A stretch of 41,154 nt of DNA from Paraburkholderia atlantica (GTDB taxonomy: Bacteria; Pseudomonadota; Gammaproteobacteria; Burkholderiales; Burkholderiaceae), in NCBI RefSeq assembly GCF_009362785.1, contig NZ_WHNQ01000046.1, positions 1-41,154 on the forward strand. The letters run 5' to 3'. The notes beneath the pieces are model-generated. The model searched no databases. It was not told the origin of the DNA and worked only from the letters and a program-made list of their open reading frames with translations. This document shows positions 31,848 to 39,995 of this stretch, piece after piece. The stretch's first letter is position 1. Every line of letters starts with the position of its first letter. Position numbers and translations under genes: made by a program.

Positions 31848-33152
31848 ATGAACTCACCGACCGATCAGCAGAGCAATCCGCGCGCAAGTCTTTTCAAGGG
31901 GAAGTCGCCCCGCAACGCACTGTTTGCGGTGGGCGGCGTCGCCGCAGTCGTGATCGGAGCACTCGGCTTCTACTACCAGGTGAAAGAGAGCGCCAAGGTT
32001 GACGAACAGGCGGCGCTGCAGAAAAAGGCGAAGGCTGCTGAAGTCGTCGACAAGTCGAACAACACGCAGGACCTTAACAAGACGATCGACGACCAGTTGA
32101 GCGAGGCGCGCAAGATGGCGGCCTCCGAAGCGCGCGCGGCGGCCGCCGCACGCTCGTCCTCGCCCGCGGCTACGTCGAATATGAATGTCGCGCCTGCGCT
32201 AACCGCCGATGGTTTTATCAACGATCAGCAGACCAGGCAGATTAAGGCTGACGCCGACACGGACGCGATCTTCGCGTCGCCGATCTTCAAACCGGGCCTG
32301 AAGGTCAAGGATACGGCGCGTGCGTCTACGACGCCCAACCCGTTGCCGGGAGTGCTCACGCCCGCTCAGGTCGCGGCCCAGCAGGCTGCCGCGCAGGCGG
32401 CGGGAGGGTCGGTCGCTGAACGACTCGCGTCGGCCTTCGCGGCCGCAGGAGCAGGACAGCCGCAGTCGGCGCGTCCATATTCGGGCCAGGACCACGATGC
32501 CACCTTCATCAGGAATGTGTCGGCGCAGTCCGGTAGCGACCAGGATTTTCCGCGCTCCGGTTTTGTGGGCCAGGCGCATGGCTGCGTGCTTTCGCCTCCC
32601 CACCACATCGGCGTGCTCTCGACAGAGCGACTTAATTCCGATCGTCCCGGCACAGCCTCACTGATCGTCGAAAAAGATGTGTACGACAGCATCCGTGGCG
32701 ACTGCCTGATGATCCCCAAAGGCAGCTTCATCACGGCGCCGTATAGCTCTGACATTCAGCCGGGCCAGGAAAGCATTCTCGTAGCTGCGACGGAGTTGCG
32801 CCTGCCGAACGGCAAGCATGTGCCGCTCTTTGGCGCGCAGGGCGCGGATGGCGACGGTTCGGCTGGCTTCTCGGGCGATGTCAACAACCACTTCTTCAAG
32901 ATTTTCGGGACGTCGTTTCTCGTCGCGATCCTTCTGCACAAGTACGACGGTGGCGAAACGTCCACCACCACGGGTCCGCTTGGTGTCACCCAGGTCGGCA
33001 GTACGGCGGGCCAGGTTGCCGCCACGACGGCCCAGTCAGTGCTTGAACGATACAAGAACATCCCGCCGACCATTACATCGGACCCAGGTGAGCGCCGTTT
33101 CATGCTCAAGGTCAATCGCGACATTGTGCTGGAGCCGTATCGCGATGAGTAA
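31848..33152 (+). CDS. VirB10/TrbI-like channel-spanning protein
   Basis: 434 residues. Cytoplasmic N-terminus, one membrane helix (about 24-43, ALFAVGGVAAVVIGALGF), a long Ala/Pro-rich periplasmic linker, and a C-terminal TrbI/VirB10 beta-barrel domain. The latter has LIVEKDVYDSIRGDCLMIPK, GSFITAPYSSDIQPGQE, VAATELRLPNGKHVPLFGAQ, GADGDGSAGFSGDVNNHFF and GTSFLVAILL (the antenna region). It couples the inner membrane to the outer-membrane ring. An RBS-like GGGGCGAG precedes ATG 31848. The stop TAA overlaps the next start (ATGAGTAA). Confidence 0.88.
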   Translation: MNSPTDQQSNPRASLFKGKSPRNALFAVGGVAAVVIGALGFYYQVKESAKVDEQAALQKKAKAAEVVDKSNNTQDLNKTIDDQLSEARKMAASEARAAAAARSSSPAATSNMNVAPALTADGFINDQQTRQIKADADTDAIFASPIFKPGLKVKDTARASTTPNPLPGVLTPAQVAAQQAAAQAAGGSVAERLASAFAAAGAGQPQSARPYSGQDHDATFIRNVSAQSGSDQDFPRSGFVGQAHGCVLSPPHHIGVLSTERLNSDRPGTASLIVEKDVYDSIRGDCLMIPKGSFITAPYSSDIQPGQESILVAATELRLPNGKHVPLFGAQGADGDGSAGFSGDVNNHFFKIFGTSFLVAILLHKYDGGETSTTTGPLGVTQVGSTAGQVAATTAQSVLERYKNIPPTITSDPGERRFMLKVNRDIVLEPYRDE

Positions 33153-33972
33153 GTCGCTCGAAAAACTTATTGCTATCGGCGGGATGGTTGTTGCGCTGGT
33201 CGCGTACCTTCACGGCGCCCAGGCTGCGACGATCGCTGAAGTGATCAGCCCGACAAGCGTTGTTCTTGCCGAAGGCAAAGCCCGCGCGCTCGCTTCGTTT
33301 GATGGTAAGCCCGTGTTCTGGTGCGGGCTCCAGGTGTTCGAAAAATGGGCGACGCCGCTGGTGGGGCAATCCGTGGCAAGCAATCCGGATACGGGTATTA
33401 CCGTGTCGGTCGACTCGCGCGACGTCTCGCTCGAGCGGTTGCTCGTCGCGAAAGGCTGGCTGCAGCCAACCGTACTGGACGATGACGCTCAGGCCGCGAT
33501 CGCCGAGGGCCGCGGCGGCTGGGCGTGCGCGAGCGCGACAGCTCCGTTTGAGCTCATGCATAGAAGCGTCGATCCGAAGATACTCGCGGGCATCGCCTTG
33601 AACGAGTCTGGTCTAAACGGGCGGGCCTGGCCCTGGACGCTGAACATCGCGGGGCAGGGCTTTTTCTTCAAGACGCGTGCGGATGCTTATCGCGTCGTCC
33701 AGTCGCTGATCGCACGCGGTCGCAGCGACTTCGACGTAGGCGTAATGCAGATCAACTGGGCGTACCACTCGCGCCGTTTCGCATCGCCGTGGGACGCGTT
33801 GTCTCCGGCCACCAGCATCCGCGTTGCTGAGGACATTCTCAACGAGAACTACAGCAAGACGCACTCCGTCGCGAAGGCGATTGCCTATTACCACAGCGCC
33901 AATCCGGCTCCGGGGCAGGCGTATCTCGCGCGTTTCGCGCGGCACCTCAACCAGATCCAGGCCGGCCTATGA
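33145..33972 (+). CDS. Periplasmic protein with SNase-like N-domain and lytic transglycosylase C-domain
   Basis: 275 residues from ATG 33145, overlapping the VirB10 stop. Signal peptide to about residue 27 (HGAQA). Residues 28-128 resemble a staphylococcal-nuclease fold: a leading TIAEVISPTSVVLAEG strand and a tail LVAKGWLQPTVLDDDAQAAI, AEGRGGW that matches the family's end. Nuclease active-site residues are not evident. Residues 136-275 are a lytic transglycosylase-like domain with ILAGIALNESGLNG (catalytic Glu about 154) and DFDVGVMQINWAYH. It should open the peptidoglycan for the secretion channel or pilus. Confidence 0.7.
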   Translation: MSKSLEKLIAIGGMVVALVAYLHGAQAATIAEVISPTSVVLAEGKARALASFDGKPVFWCGLQVFEKWATPLVGQSVASNPDTGITVSVDSRDVSLERLLVAKGWLQPTVLDDDAQAAIAEGRGGWACASATAPFELMHRSVDPKILAGIALNESGLNGRAWPWTLNIAGQGFFFKTRADAYRVVQSLIARGRSDFDVGVMQINWAYHSRRFASPWDALSPATSIRVAEDILNENYSKTHSVAKAIAYYHSANPAPGQAYLARFARHLNQIQAGL

Positions 33973-35270
33973 AACTCAACGTTTCCCGAACTGCTCTTGC
34001 CTGTCTCGCGCTGTTCGGCGCGATCACGGTCCATGCAGCGAACACTGACCCATTCGATTTCGATTACGAGATTGCTGGCGGTATCGCCGAGCGTCCCGCG
34101 CTCATCTTCAACGATGGATCGAAGACCTACATCCAGCCTCGCGCGGGCCAGGTTATTTCCGCAGTCGGTGGCCACGCGGAAGGCCCCTATGTCGTGGTCG
34201 ACGGCACGCCCGAAACGGTCACGTACACGGTGGCCGGCCGGCAGGCCAGTGCGCGCTGGACGAGAGCAAACACGTTCATTGGCGGCGGAGCGCGTGGTGC
34301 GCTCGCGGCGTTGCGCGACGATCAGCCCGCTGGCTTCGATGGCTTCACCAATCGCCTCGTGCTCATCGGCACACATGGTGCGCTCGAACCGGTCCGCGCG
34401 CTCAAGGCAAGCATGCCCGTGGCCAGCTTTGTGAAGGCGTTGGCTCCGCAGGGCTGGACAGGCTCAGCACAGAAGGACGTGGACATCACGGATGCAAGCG
34501 CCTTTGCCACGCGCGCGGGCGAGAACTGGATGCAGGCGCTCGATCGCCTGATGACGCAAACCGGACTGTATGCGGACGTCGACTTCACGTCGCGACACAT
34601 CCGCCTGCACCGCGATGCGCCGAAGTCAGGCGCGCTCAATTATGCCGCTGGCGAGAAGCCGCAAGCCGATGCCGTTGCGCAGACGGTGGCTGCGAAACCA
34701 GAGGAAGCGGCACCGGCCGCTGCGCCTGCATCCCTGCTGGCCGAATACTTTGGCGCGCAGGCGATCCGCGACGGCGACGACACGCATACGCAGATCCGCT
34801 TCGCGTCGAAGCCGACCGGGGAGCTGACGTTCAGAACGCCCGAAGGCCGCTCGCTGCATCCGAAGTGGGATGCTGGTACGAACGTGATGACCATCGAGCG
34901 CGCCGAGCGCATGGTCGTGTCGGACGGCACGAAGACCGTCGAACTCGCGCGTTCCGCGGGGACTGTCTATGAATTCGACACCACCAGCCCGGCGCACCTC
35001 GAGGCAGTGTTCGATCGCGACGGCCAAACGTATTTCAAGTTCGCCGGGTCGGTAGTGCAGATCCATGTGGCAGACGTGAAGCACCTGGGTTCCGGCGAGC
35101 AGAAGGGCCGGTACTACATGTTTAACGGCACGGCCGAACAGTTCATCGTCACCGCGGATGGCAATACCGTGAATGTCACCCGTCGCCACGATGTGAAGTA
35201 CTTCGAGCGTGCCGCGCCCGGCTCCCGGCCCGCGTCGACGGCACTTGCAACTGCGGTGGCGAAATCGTGA
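33969..35270 (+). CDS. VirB9-like / TcpQ-like multidomain fusion protein
   Basis: 433 residues, signal peptide to about residue 23. Residues 28-98 repeat the VirB9 C-terminal pattern seen in the gene at 30955: FDYEIAGGIAERPALIFNDG, SKTYIQPR. Residues 145-214 look like a TcpQ/PilL domain: ASFVKALAPQGWTGSAQKDV, ENWMQALDRLMTQTGLYADV. After an Ala/Pro linker (235-254), residues 340-407 again resemble a VirB9-type strand set: LEAVFDRDGQTYFKFAGSVV, YYMFNGTAEQFIVTADGNTV. One polypeptide thus seems to link the T4SS core with the type IVb pilus secretin machinery. Overlaps both neighbours by 4 bp and 1 bp. Domain calls are by eye. Confidence 0.55.
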   Translation: MKLNVSRTALACLALFGAITVHAANTDPFDFDYEIAGGIAERPALIFNDGSKTYIQPRAGQVISAVGGHAEGPYVVVDGTPETVTYTVAGRQASARWTRANTFIGGGARGALAALRDDQPAGFDGFTNRLVLIGTHGALEPVRALKASMPVASFVKALAPQGWTGSAQKDVDITDASAFATRAGENWMQALDRLMTQTGLYADVDFTSRHIRLHRDAPKSGALNYAAGEKPQADAVAQTVAAKPEEAAPAAAPASLLAEYFGAQAIRDGDDTHTQIRFASKPTGELTFRTPEGRSLHPKWDAGTNVMTIERAERMVVSDGTKTVELARSAGTVYEFDTTSPAHLEAVFDRDGQTYFKFAGSVVQIHVADVKHLGSGEQKGRYYMFNGTAEQFIVTADGNTVNVTRRHDVKYFERAAPGSRPASTALATAVAKS

Positions 35271-35707
35271 TGCACGGGGCGCGCATTTCCATTGTTTCCG
35301 TGGTCAGCGCGGTGCTGCTCGGCAGTGCCTCCGTTGCGCGGGCTGACTGCCTTGATGACGCTGCTGCCTACCGGCACGTCAGCGCACAACTGGTCCGCGC
35401 GATCGCACAGCACGAATCCGGCATGCGGCCGAACGCAGTGAACGTGAACAGCAACGGGACCGAAGACATCGGCCTGATGCAGATCAACTCATCGTGGCTA
35501 CCCAGGCTTGCCCGGTATGGCATTCGCCGGGAGCACCTTTTCAACGCCTGCGTGAACGCCTACGTCGGTACGTGGATTCTGGCCTCGAACATCAGACAGT
35601 TCGGGCCGACCTGGAAGGCCGTGGGTGCCTATAACGCGGTTTCGACCCAGAAGCAGCTGATCTATGTCAACGCAATCTATCGCCGCCTGCAGCGGCAGGG
35701 GCAATAA
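35270..35707 (+). CDS. IagB/PilT-like lytic transglycosylase
   Basis: 145 residues. Signal peptide to about residue 25 (SVARA). SLT domain with AIAQHESGMRPNAVNVNSNG (catalytic Glu 49), IGLMQINSSWLPRL and GAYNAV. This is the IagB/VirB1 type, small and single-domain, as for PilT in R64 thin-pilus operons (not the retraction ATPase of the same name). It cuts peptidoglycan to let the machine through. ATG 35270 overlaps the previous TGA by one base (TGATG); GTG 35267 is possible. It is the second transglycosylase of the operon. Confidence 0.85.
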   Translation: MHGARISIVSVVSAVLLGSASVARADCLDDAAAYRHVSAQLVRAIAQHESGMRPNAVNVNSNGTEDIGLMQINSSWLPRLARYGIRREHLFNACVNAYVGTWILASNIRQFGPTWKAVGAYNAVSTQKQLIYVNAIYRRLQRQGQ

Positions 35708-35710
35708 CGA

Positions 35711-36328
35711 ATGAACGTGACCATCGAACGCAATGAACGGGTGCGCGTGATCGCGCGTATCCTGGCTGCACTGGCGCTAGTGGGCGCATCAGGCTGGAGC
35801 CACGCCGCAATCGACCCGGACCAGTCGCATGTCGCGGCCCCCGCCGGCGACGGATGGCAGATCCTCGCGGCAGTCCCGTCGTCTCGCGCGACAACTGCGA
35901 TTTCTGCACCAGCACCCGCGCCCGCGCCGGCACTCGCACCAGCACCAGCACCCGCAGTGGTTGCTGCACCCGTTGCGCGGACGGCATTGGATGCCTCGTC
36001 CTCACATACCGCAACAAGTGTTGCCTCGGTGGTTCTGCCGGGCACACCGACAGCACCGGCTGCCACGATGACGCTTTCGCTCTCGCCGCAGGACCTCAAT
36101 CTGCGCAACGCGCTCGACCGCTGGTTGCAGACGCAGGGCTGGCAACTTGCGTGGAAGGTCGATGACGATCTGCCGCTCGAATTCAATGCGACTTTCTCTG
36201 GCGACTTCACGACCGTTCTCACGCAGGTCATGCAGGCGACCAATCACATGCGCGTGCCCACGCGCATCTGCCGTCACACGAACAACGTCATCCGCGTCAT
36301 CGCGCGCGCGGCCAACTGCCAGGACTAA
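35711..36328 (+). CDS. TcpQ/PilL-like pilus biogenesis protein
   Basis: 205 residues. N-terminal membrane or signal helix (about 12-32), an Ala/Pro repeat linker (about 65-90, with alternating AP units) and a C-terminal TcpQ domain: LNLRNALDRWLQTQGWQLAW, LPLEFNATFSGDFTTVLTQV, MRVPTRICRHTNNVIRVIAR. TcpQ domains accompany the secretin of toxin-coregulated and R64 thin pili and are thought to help its outer-membrane assembly. The secretin gene follows 4 bp later. Confidence 0.8.
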   Translation: MNVTIERNERVRVIARILAALALVGASGWSHAAIDPDQSHVAAPAGDGWQILAAVPSSRATTAISAPAPAPAPALAPAPAPAVVAAPVARTALDASSSHTATSVASVVLPGTPTAPAATMTLSLSPQDLNLRNALDRWLQTQGWQLAWKVDDDLPLEFNATFSGDFTTVLTQVMQATNHMRVPTRICRHTNNVIRVIARAANCQD

Positions 36329-36332
36329 CACC

Positions 36333-37946
36333 ATGCGTCACGCATCCATTATCAAAACTGGCCTTTCCTTCGCCTGCTCGCTGATGATCGCGGGTTGCGC
36401 GGTCAATCAGAGCGACATCAACGCGTCCTACGACGCGGCTCATCGCACCGGGAGCGATGCGATGGCCAATCTGCCCGGTTCGATGGCGCTGGTTGAAGAT
36501 GTGCCGACTGCGTTCCTCGGCGACCGGCTTGTGCCCGTCGCGTATGAAGCGAAGCTGCCCGCCACGTTCCGCGAGAAGAAGGTGACGATGCCAGCGAACA
36601 TCGGCATCAGGCAGATTTCGACCCTGATCTCGGGCGCAACCGGTTATCCCGTCCATCTGAGCCCGGACGTGTTCGTGCCGCGCAGTTCGCTGGTGCCGCG
36701 AGAGTCAGCGGGCGGCAATGTCACAACGAGAGGCTCGAACGGGAATGCCTATGAAGAGCCTGTCTACGGGCAGGTATTCACGGGCTATGCCGGCGCGTAT
36801 CTGACACGCATGACCGAAGACCTCGGTCTCGACTGGTCGTTCGACGGCTCGACCATCAACATCACGCGCTTTGTCACGCGCATGTACCAGATCGCCGCAA
36901 TCCCGGGCAAGGTGTCCATCAAGTCGACCATGTCGAAGGGCATGGATACCTCGACGGGGAACCAGGCGAACGGCACCGGTGGATCGGGCGGCAATACGGG
37001 CTCATTTGCAGCACAGACGTCGACGGGGCGGGAAGGCGATTTCGACCAGATCAAGTCGATCAGTGATGCGCTCGACAAACTGCGCACGCCGATGGGCCAC
37101 GTCAACGTCAACCCGCAAAGCCGGCTCGTGATGATTTACGACACGCGTGAGGCGGCAGACCGCATGGGCAAGCTGCTTGCGCAGGAAAACGCCGTCTCGA
37201 CGCGCCAGGTGATGTTGCGCGTGCGTACGCTGCAGATCGCGCTGAACAACGGCAGTCAGGCGGGCGTGAATGCCGACGTGGTGTTCAACTATATCCAGGG
37301 CGGTCTTGCCAAGTATGCGGTCAGCTTCACGTCACCCACGTCGCTCTCGTCGGGCGGGGGTACGGTCGGCCTGTCAGTGCTGCAACCGAATGCGCCGTTC
37401 TCCGGCACGAACGCCGTCCTCAATGCGCTGAACCAGTATGGCCGCACGGTGCAGGACAATACGCAGACGAAGATGACGCTCAACGGCCTGCCCGTTTCGA
37501 TCGCCTCGTTCCAGAGCGACGACTATCTGCGCTCGACATCGCCGTCTGCGGGGAGCCTCACGGCCACGTCTGGGGGCGTGCCGGGTCTCACGCCGGGAAC
37601 CGTGACCACGGGTGACTTCGTCAACATCCTGCCGGCCGTCAACGACCACAACCAGATCATCCTCTCGTACTGGGCCGACAGTTCGAAGCTCAATGGCCCG
37701 TTCACCTCGGCGTCGGTCGGCTCTGGCCAGACGCTGCAACAGATCCAGTTGGCGCACACGACAGGCAGCAAGGAGGACCAGACGATTGCGCTGTCTGATG
37801 GTCAGACGGTCGTGCTGTACGGCCAGATGACGGACCTTGCGAACAGCACGACGAATGGCGGTATCGCGGGTATCACGGGTCTGTGGAACAAGTCGAAGAC
37901 CTTCCAGGTGATCATGCTGACGGCTACGGTCGTCCCGTCGATGTGA
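36333..37946 (+). CDS. pilN: Type IVb pilus secretin lipoprotein, PilN-like
   Basis: 537 residues from ATG 36333. Lipoprotein signal with lipobox MIAGC (Cys 22). Periplasmic N-domain (VTMPANIGIRQISTLISGAT), a Gly-rich linker, then N1-type and secretin domains: QSRLVMIYDTREAADRMGKL, QVMLRVRTLQIALNNGSQAG, GDFVNILPAVNDHNQIILSY and EDQTIALSDGQTVVLYGQMT. The gated outer-membrane ring through which the pilus would leave; same class as BfpB, TcpC and R64 PilN. The open frame extends upstream to 36147, but only this start gives the lipobox. Confidence 0.88.
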   Translation: MRHASIIKTGLSFACSLMIAGCAVNQSDINASYDAAHRTGSDAMANLPGSMALVEDVPTAFLGDRLVPVAYEAKLPATFREKKVTMPANIGIRQISTLISGATGYPVHLSPDVFVPRSSLVPRESAGGNVTTRGSNGNAYEEPVYGQVFTGYAGAYLTRMTEDLGLDWSFDGSTINITRFVTRMYQIAAIPGKVSIKSTMSKGMDTSTGNQANGTGGSGGNTGSFAAQTSTGREGDFDQIKSISDALDKLRTPMGHVNVNPQSRLVMIYDTREAADRMGKLLAQENAVSTRQVMLRVRTLQIALNNGSQAGVNADVVFNYIQGGLAKYAVSFTSPTSLSSGGGTVGLSVLQPNAPFSGTNAVLNALNQYGRTVQDNTQTKMTLNGLPVSIASFQSDDYLRSTSPSAGSLTATSGGVPGLTPGTVTTGDFVNILPAVNDHNQIILSYWADSSKLNGPFTSASVGSGQTLQQIQLAHTTGSKEDQTIALSDGQTVVLYGQMTDLANSTTNGGIAGITGLWNKSKTFQVIMLTATVVPSM

Positions 37947-37954
37947 GCGTGGGC

Positions 37955-39283
37955 ATGCACATTACCGATCCGCTGCCGCGCGAGAAGAACGCGCGTCTGG
38001 TCTTCGGACTGGACTGGCGCGCGTATCCCGCAAAACAGATGCGCGCCGAGCGCCGCCGATACGCCGATGATTTCGGCGCGACGCACTACATCGAATACAA
38101 GGTCGGCAAGGACGCCATCGGTGGTTTCTGCGCACCTGAGCCGGGTGAGATCAAGGGCGCGAGGCTTTACTCGGGCGCGGCGCGGATCGCCCAACACGAA
38201 CGTGTGAATGGAAGGGCTGCCGTACTCGTCATGCTGCAGGATGACCAGCGCGTGCACATCGTCTTCGTGGTGCGTGGTGTCGTACGCAGCGATGAGGTTC
38301 TCACGGTACCGAAGGCGCACGAAAGGCGTCTGGCGATCGAGCAGGAATGCCTGAGGCTGAACCTGACGCTAACGACGCTCGGCTCCGGCCAGGCTGTTGG
38401 CGACGTGGACGAGAGCTTCGGCGCGGCCGCGCTGCTGGACGATCGCAAGACGGGGCGCATTTCGAAGCTGCCGGCTAACGTGCCGACAGTCGTGCCGGTT
38501 CTCGTGATTCTCGTGGCCGTTGTCCTGGGCGGCATGCAACTGAGGGACCTGTTGGATCCCCCGACGCCGCCGGCCCCGAAAGAGCCGTCGCTCGAAGACC
38601 GGTACGCCGCGCTAGTGCGCCAGACGTTCGCCGCAAAGATGCCGCGCGCGAATCTGCTCGCGCCAGCCCTTCTTTCCACCCTTGGCAGTAGCGAATCCGT
38701 CGTGGCGGGATGGGTCTTCGAGAAGGCCGTGTGCGCGACGCAGGGCTATTGCTCGTTGACCCTCCGCCGGTATGGCGGCAGTTTCGATGACCTCCGCCAG
38801 GCGGCGCCCGAAGCGATGCGTCCGCTGCGCTTTGACGCGGATGGTCTGCTTGCCGGAGCACGCGGTCCGCTGGTGCCCGGCGTCGCGCTCGTGACAGCCA
38901 GTGACCAGAAGACGTGGCCGACCGAGCAGGGACTGATCGACGCGCTGCAGACGCCACCACAGAAGCTTTCGACCAAACCGTTCGAGCTGGTCAGCTACGG
39001 CTACACAGTGCGCATCGAACCGGCCAGGCCGTTACTCGCGATTCCGCCTGGCGCAACCGGCCCGCGGCCTGCGCAGATGATTCGCGTCGGGGCGTGGGAG
39101 ATCAATGGCTTTCGCTGGCAATCACCGTTGCTCGCGAAGTTGCCATCCAACATGACGCTCGACTCCATGACCGTTGAGCTGAAGCTGACCGAACAGGGCG
39201 CAACAGGAAAGGCGGGCAGCGGCACAGCCGACCAAGGTGGTATCCATTTCACAGCGAAGGGCAAATACTATGTTCTCGAATAA
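37955..39283 (+). CDS. pilO: PilO-like type IVb pilus accessory protein
   Basis: 442 residues from ATG 37955. GTG 37943, overlapping the pilN stop (GTGA), is an equally plausible start. N-terminal cytoplasmic domain (FGLDWRAYPAKQMRAERRRY), one membrane helix at about 176-195 (TVVPVLVILVAVVLGG), then a periplasmic domain with WVFEKAVCATQGYCSLTLRR. This topology and the position between pilN and pilP match PilO of the R64 thin pilus (PilO2 type), which links the inner-membrane ATPase to the secretin. Confidence 0.75.
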   Translation: MHITDPLPREKNARLVFGLDWRAYPAKQMRAERRRYADDFGATHYIEYKVGKDAIGGFCAPEPGEIKGARLYSGAARIAQHERVNGRAAVLVMLQDDQRVHIVFVVRGVVRSDEVLTVPKAHERRLAIEQECLRLNLTLTTLGSGQAVGDVDESFGAAALLDDRKTGRISKLPANVPTVVPVLVILVAVVLGGMQLRDLLDPPTPPAPKEPSLEDRYAALVRQTFAAKMPRANLLAPALLSTLGSSESVVAGWVFEKAVCATQGYCSLTLRRYGGSFDDLRQAAPEAMRPLRFDADGLLAGARGPLVPGVALVTASDQKTWPTEQGLIDALQTPPQKLSTKPFELVSYGYTVRIEPARPLLAIPPGATGPRPAQMIRVGAWEINGFRWQSPLLAKLPSNMTLDSMTVELKLTEQGATGKAGSGTADQGGIHFTAKGKYYVLE

Positions 39284-39992
39284 ACGGCTGACGGCGATTG
39301 CCAGTGCATTGACGCTGATCACCGGTGCTGCGCAGGCGCAACAGACGAAGCCGGCTTCGCCGCACATGCAGACGGCGAGCGTGCGCGTACCCTCGGCCAA
39401 TCTCGACATGGGTTCGCCTCGCGCTGCTTCGGCCTCCGCGGCTTCTCAACCGGTTTCGCAACCCATCTCGCAACCCATCTCGCAACCGGCAGCGCAGACG
39501 TTGCCGGATCCCGCTGCGCCGCACCTGTCGATCGACGAGATCGACGAGATTACCCGTTCGAAAATCGCACGGCAGCTTGCCGGCGATGGCGGCCCGCAGG
39601 GTACTGCTGTCACGCTCAACGCCCCTCCGCCTTCGACAGTGCCAGTCGCTCCGCAGGTCATGAGGGCGACACCGCCGGCTTCCCACACGGAACCGGTGCG
39701 ATTCGTTGGCGCTTTCAGCGATACGAGCGGAACGTCGGTGCTGTACGACTACCGCAACGCCTCCTATCCCGCGCATGTTGGCGTGAAGCTGCTCAATGGC
39801 TGGACCGTGAAGCGGGTTGAGGGATTCGTCGTCACTGTCACCGATGGCAAGCGTACCTGGACCGAAACCATCAGCGGCGGCACGACCAATACGTCCGACA
39901 ACGCGCAGCAGCCGGGCAGTCCGGCGCGAACGCTGAGTGATCTCGGTGGTCCGCTGCCTTCCTCCTTTCCTCTTTCCGCTGCCGCACGATAA
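39270..39992 (+). CDS. pilP: PilP-like type IVb pilus protein
   Basis: 240 residues from ATG 39270, overlapping the end of pilO. Signal peptide to about residue 23 (AAQAQ). A low-complexity stretch with four SQP(V/I/A) units comes from a 12-bp tandem repeat. Then LSIDEIDEITRSKIARQLAG, the pattern of PilP proteins, and a C-terminal domain LLNGWTVKRVEGFVVTVTDG that resembles secretin-contacting PilP or GspC-type HR domains. Presumed periplasmic link between PilO and secretin. Confidence 0.7.
   Translation: MFSNKRLTAIASALTLITGAAQAQQTKPASPHMQTASVRVPSANLDMGSPRAASASAASQPVSQPISQPISQPAAQTLPDPAAPHLSIDEIDEITRSKIARQLAGDGGPQGTAVTLNAPPPSTVPVAPQVMRATPPASHTEPVRFVGAFSDTSGTSVLYDYRNASYPAHVGVKLLNGWTVKRVEGFVVTVTDGKRTWTETISGGTTNTSDNAQQPGSPARTLSDLGGPLPSSFPLSAAAR
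39447..39490. repeat. 12-bp tandem repeat inside pilP
   Basis: Units of the form CAACCCATCTCG, two exact copies flanked by two diverged ones; encodes a (SQPI)n linker. Its unit length is a multiple of three, so copy number can change without frameshift. Confidence 0.6.
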
Positions 39993-39995
39993 ACG

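Noticed and set aside
30952..31887. 311-residue minus-strand frame opposite the VirB9-like gene
   Set aside because: Arg/His-rich antisense shadow; the plus strand has signal peptide and VirB9 strands with operon overlaps.
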